DNA of 64,000 nucleotides from positions 163,905-227,904 of the forward strand of contig JAIXOI010000049.1 in the NCBI GenBank assembly GCA_027486795.1, in the 5' to 3' direction. Under the pieces are notes generated by a model that was not told the DNA's origin, made no database searches, and was given only the letters and a program-made list of their open reading frames with translations. Below are positions 62,277 through 64,000 of this stretch, piece by piece. Numbering within the stretch: the stretch's first letter is position 1; the number at the start of each line of letters is the position of its first letter. The position numbers were made by a program, and so were the translations under genes. The stretch comes from Sphingobacteriales bacterium (GTDB lineage Bacteria; Bacteroidota; Bacteroidia; Chitinophagales; CAIOSU01).

Positions 62277-62542
62277 TTCAGTATTTCGGGTAGGTTTTCC
62301 TTGCTTCGGTCGGCACCAATTAGCTTAATCAGGAGCACTGCTTTACCGCTCTCAAAGACGGCTTTACTCTCGGTAGCTATGGCAGCCATTACGGTATCAT
62401 ATTCGCCAAAAATTTGGGTGCTCATGCCGTTGGTTTCAACACGCAAACCATGGTACTCCCTTAGTTTAAGGATGTACTCAATAATTACCTCCTCATAATT
62501 CTCATGCAGCGGATATAGGCTTATTTCGGCTGTGGTTTTCAT
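62273..62542 (-). CDS. YkoF/MTH1187-type thiamine-binding protein
   Basis: This 89-residue ferredoxin-like protein begins with MKTTAEISLYPL and has the central segment GLRVETNGMSTQIFGEY. It fits the MTH1187/YkoF thiamine-binding family (PF01910). It has no signal peptide. It is first in a three-gene overlapping operon with a PnuC-type transporter and a NadR-like kinase, suggesting vitamin salvage. No TPP riboswitch is seen upstream; instead heptads (GTATCAA) lie 8-35 bp before the start. Confidence 0.82.
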   Translation of the reverse strand: MKTTAEISLYPLHENYEEVIIEYILKLREYHGLRVETNGMSTQIFGEYDTVMAAIATESKAVFESGKAVLLIKLIGADRSKENLPEILK

Positions 62543-62549
62543 TTTATTA

Positions 62550-62577
62550 GTATCAAGTAGTGAGTATCAAGTATCAA
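62550..62577 (-). repeat. Heptad array (CTTGATA family) upstream of vitamin operon
   Basis: Units on the plus strand are GTATCAA, GTAGTGA, GTATCAA, GTATCAA. Read towards the gene they are the CTTGATA heptads seen at 5862-5889. Confidence 0.82.
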
Positions 62578-62652
62578 GATGTGGTACGATGAAGTTTTCA
62601 CAAGGTGATAGCGGAAATTCTATAATTTTTTAATTCTGAAAATTCTGATTCA

Positions 62653-62671
62653 GACTATCGACCATGGACCG
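62653..62671 (-). repeat. Heptads supplying the end of the LD-carboxypeptidase frame
   Basis: GACTATCGACCATGGACCG belongs to the GGTCGAT/GGTCCAT heptad family of 16782-16926. It encodes the last residues and TAG stop of the next gene. Confidence 0.75.
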
Positions 62672-63560
62672 AAAGCAAACTTACTAAATCTGCAGTTACT
62701 TCCAGCTTATGTAGGGCACCCATTATCAAGGTACGGTTATCGTCAATATGCCCTGCGGGGAAACCATAACAAACGGGATAACCATACTTCGCTACCCGCT
62801 CTTGAATGATTTGGTAGGCATCTTTACCAAACGGTATGGCATTATCGCGCATATCGCTCATGCCACCTATAACCAGCCCAGCTAGGTGCTCCAGTTTGCC
62901 CGAGCGGTCTAGTTGATTCATCATCCGGTCAATATGGTATAGGTATTCGTCCAAGTCTTCTAAGAAAAGGATTTTGCCTTTGGTATCAATATCTGAAGCG
63001 CTGCCGCTAATGCTTATAAGTACCGAAAGGTTGCCACCAATTAGCTCGCCCTCGGCCACGCCCGCGCGGTTATATTCATGTGGCGCAATGGTATAGTCAA
63101 GCGCCTTGCCAGACAATGCAGTTCTAATGCTATCTAATGCCTCTGGGGTATTGGTTTTGAAGCCCAATGGCATAGGCGCGTGCAGCGATGCAAATCCCAG
63201 TTTTTGCAAGTGCGCGTGCAACACCGTTGAGTCGCTGTAGCCTACCATCCATTTAGGATTTAGTTTAAAGCGGGTCCAATCCAGTTTATCCACTATCCGC
63301 ACATTGCCATAGCCGCCACGAGCGCTAACGATGGCCTTTACCGTTGGGTCATCCAAAAATTGCTGCATATCAGCGGCACGTTCCTCGTCTGTACCAGCGA
63401 ACTGATCACATTCACTGCCAACGGTACTGCCTAGTTTTACACGGTAGCCCCAGCTTTCAAACAAGGCAATAGCAGGCTGCAACTCTGCAGCGGTCATTTT
63501 GCGTGCTGGGCAGGTAATGCCAATTAAATCGTTAGGTTTTAGGGGTGGGGGAGTAGTCAT
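62655..63560 (-). CDS. LD-carboxypeptidase (S66 family)
   Basis: This 301-residue enzyme cleaves the terminal D-Ala from murein tetrapeptides during peptidoglycan recycling. GITCPARKM, the nucleophile-bearing SARGGYGNVRI and the catalytic Glu/His region GGMSDMRDN with YGFPAGHIDDN follow family order. No signal peptide is visible, so it is cytosolic. The start overlaps the upstream glycosylase stop by 4 bp. The final residues LSVHGR come from a repeat element. Confidence 0.93.
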   Translation of the reverse strand: MTTPPPLKPNDLIGITCPARKMTAAELQPAIALFESWGYRVKLGSTVGSECDQFAGTDEERAADMQQFLDDPTVKAIVSARGGYGNVRIVDKLDWTRFKLNPKWMVGYSDSTVLHAHLQKLGFASLHAPMPLGFKTNTPEALDSIRTALSGKALDYTIAPHEYNRAGVAEGELIGGNLSVLISISGSASDIDTKGKILFLEDLDEYLYHIDRMMNQLDRSGKLEHLAGLVIGGMSDMRDNAIPFGKDAYQIIQERVAKYGYPVCYGFPAGHIDDNRTLIMGALHKLEVTADLVSLLSVHGR

Positions 63561-64000
63561 AGTTTGCTTTTAAACGCATTCAAATACCGCTGTACATACT
63601 CCTGCATATGCTTTTGCTTATACTGCACCACAAATCGCGGGTGATCGAGCGCTACGATTTGGCCAAAAAGTTGATGCTTGTCATTGAATCGGGTCAAAAA
63701 GTCTACGTTTTTGCCAGAGCCCATGCAGTATACCATTTCGGTATCGAGTCCCAAGGCAATTTGTTGTTTTAGGGTTTCTAGTATAAATGGTTCAACGGCG
63801 TTTTGCAGGTCCTTTCGGTCGTAATAGTTAAAATTTACCCATTTGCCTGCATCGTTGTGTTTAATAAAGCCCAACGGGCAAATGGAATTGATATAAAAAT
63901 CAGTATAGAAACGATCCGCGCCGCCGTATGCTTTTATCACTTCATAGATAAAAACCGATGAAGGTTCATGAGAACTAAACTTGGTAAACGGTATGCCACA
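63557..64000 (-). CDS. SMUG2/DUF4918-like uracil-DNA glycosylase, 3' part
   Basis: The frame is open to the window edge, so the 5' part is missing. About 147 residues are visible, starting GIPFTKF and EPSSVFIYEVIKAYGG. ICPLGF, NYYDRKDL, YCMGSGKN and the end LDHPRFVVQYKQK match the DUF4918 (SMUG2-like) glycosylase family. These remove uracil or related bases. It is coupled to the LD-carboxypeptidase gene by an ATGA overlap. Confidence 0.85.
   Translation of the reverse strand, partial: CGIPFTKFSSHEPSSVFIYEVIKAYGGADRFYTDFYINSICPLGFIKHNDAGKWVNFNYYDRKDLQNAVEPFILETLKQQIALGLDTEMVYCMGSGKNVDFLTRFNDKHQLFGQIVALDHPRFVVQYKQKHMQEYVQRYLNAFKSKL

Noticed and set aside
62543..62654. TPP or other riboswitch upstream of the thiamine-binding-like operon
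   Set aside because: The conserved thi-box segments (CTGAGA and the downstream ACCTGATCTGG-type block) were looked for on the minus strand and not found; only heptads are present.
1..64000. tRNA and rRNA genes
   Set aside because: No cloverleaf with the T-loop GGTTCGAATCC-type motif or rRNA core sequence was noticed in the intergenic regions; a covariance-model search would be needed to exclude a divergent tRNA.

Overview
The window is chromosomal DNA of a member of the Bacteroidota. The evidence is type IX secretion (T9SS) cargo with both C-terminal sorting-domain types, a PorP/SprF protein, a LytS/LytTR two-component pair with a propeller sensor, an rplM-rpsI-rpsB-tsf / pyrH-frr block, and promoters built on the Bacteroidota -7 box TANNTTTG. 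Shine-Dalgarno sequences are not conspicuous. Family or genus cannot be fixed from the sequence alone.

Layout. 1-8.7 kb: 3' part of a TamB-like gene, prfC, two alpha/beta hydrolases, a small membrane protein, a GNAT enzyme and an aspartate kinase. 8.7-13.2 kb: an accessory-looking islet with a DUF433/PIN-like (DUF5615) toxin-antitoxin pair, a secreted GH13 alpha-glucosidase, a short antitoxin plus GNAT toxin pair, an orphan small gene, and 615 bp of repeats with no gene. 13.2-17.6 kb: glycerolipid operon (acyltransferase, gpsA, SRAP protein) and a SPOR-type envelope protein. 17.7-33.1 kb: LON-domain protein, sensor kinase and response regulator, M16 peptidase pair, T9SS cargo, two tiny membrane proteins, guaB, a Yip1-like protein, pheS and a frameshifted kelch-like T9SS cargo gene. 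33.1-41.8 kb: 3-hydroxyacyl-CoA dehydrogenase, a 1334-residue surface protein with Ig-like repeats, a radical SAM/SPASM protein and a multi-PAS hybrid kinase. 41.8-45.9 kb: translation operons. 45.9-64 kb: amidase, quinone-oxidoreductase-like enzyme, sterol-desaturase-family protein, cold shock protein, lipoproteins, transaldolase-like enzyme, UBP zinc-finger protein, PorP plus partner, FkbM methyltransferase, RNase R, a large unknown protein, a thiamine-binding-like/PnuC/NadR-kinase-like operon, LD-carboxypeptidase and the 3' part of a SMUG2-like DNA glycosylase.

The most unusual layer is not coding. About ten intergenic sites carry tandem arrays with an exact 7-bp period (CTTGATA, CTTGAGT, AATCGTA, GGTCGAT and related units). 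Several related copies lie tens of kb apart. The arrays sit directly against -7 promoter boxes, frame a terminator, or supply the end of a reading frame. A second, 16-bp family and two REP-like inverted elements occur as well. Many -7 boxes lie only 4-10 nt from the start codon, which implies leaderless or nearly leaderless mRNAs. No rRNA, tRNA, CRISPR array, prophage or transposase gene was recognised.
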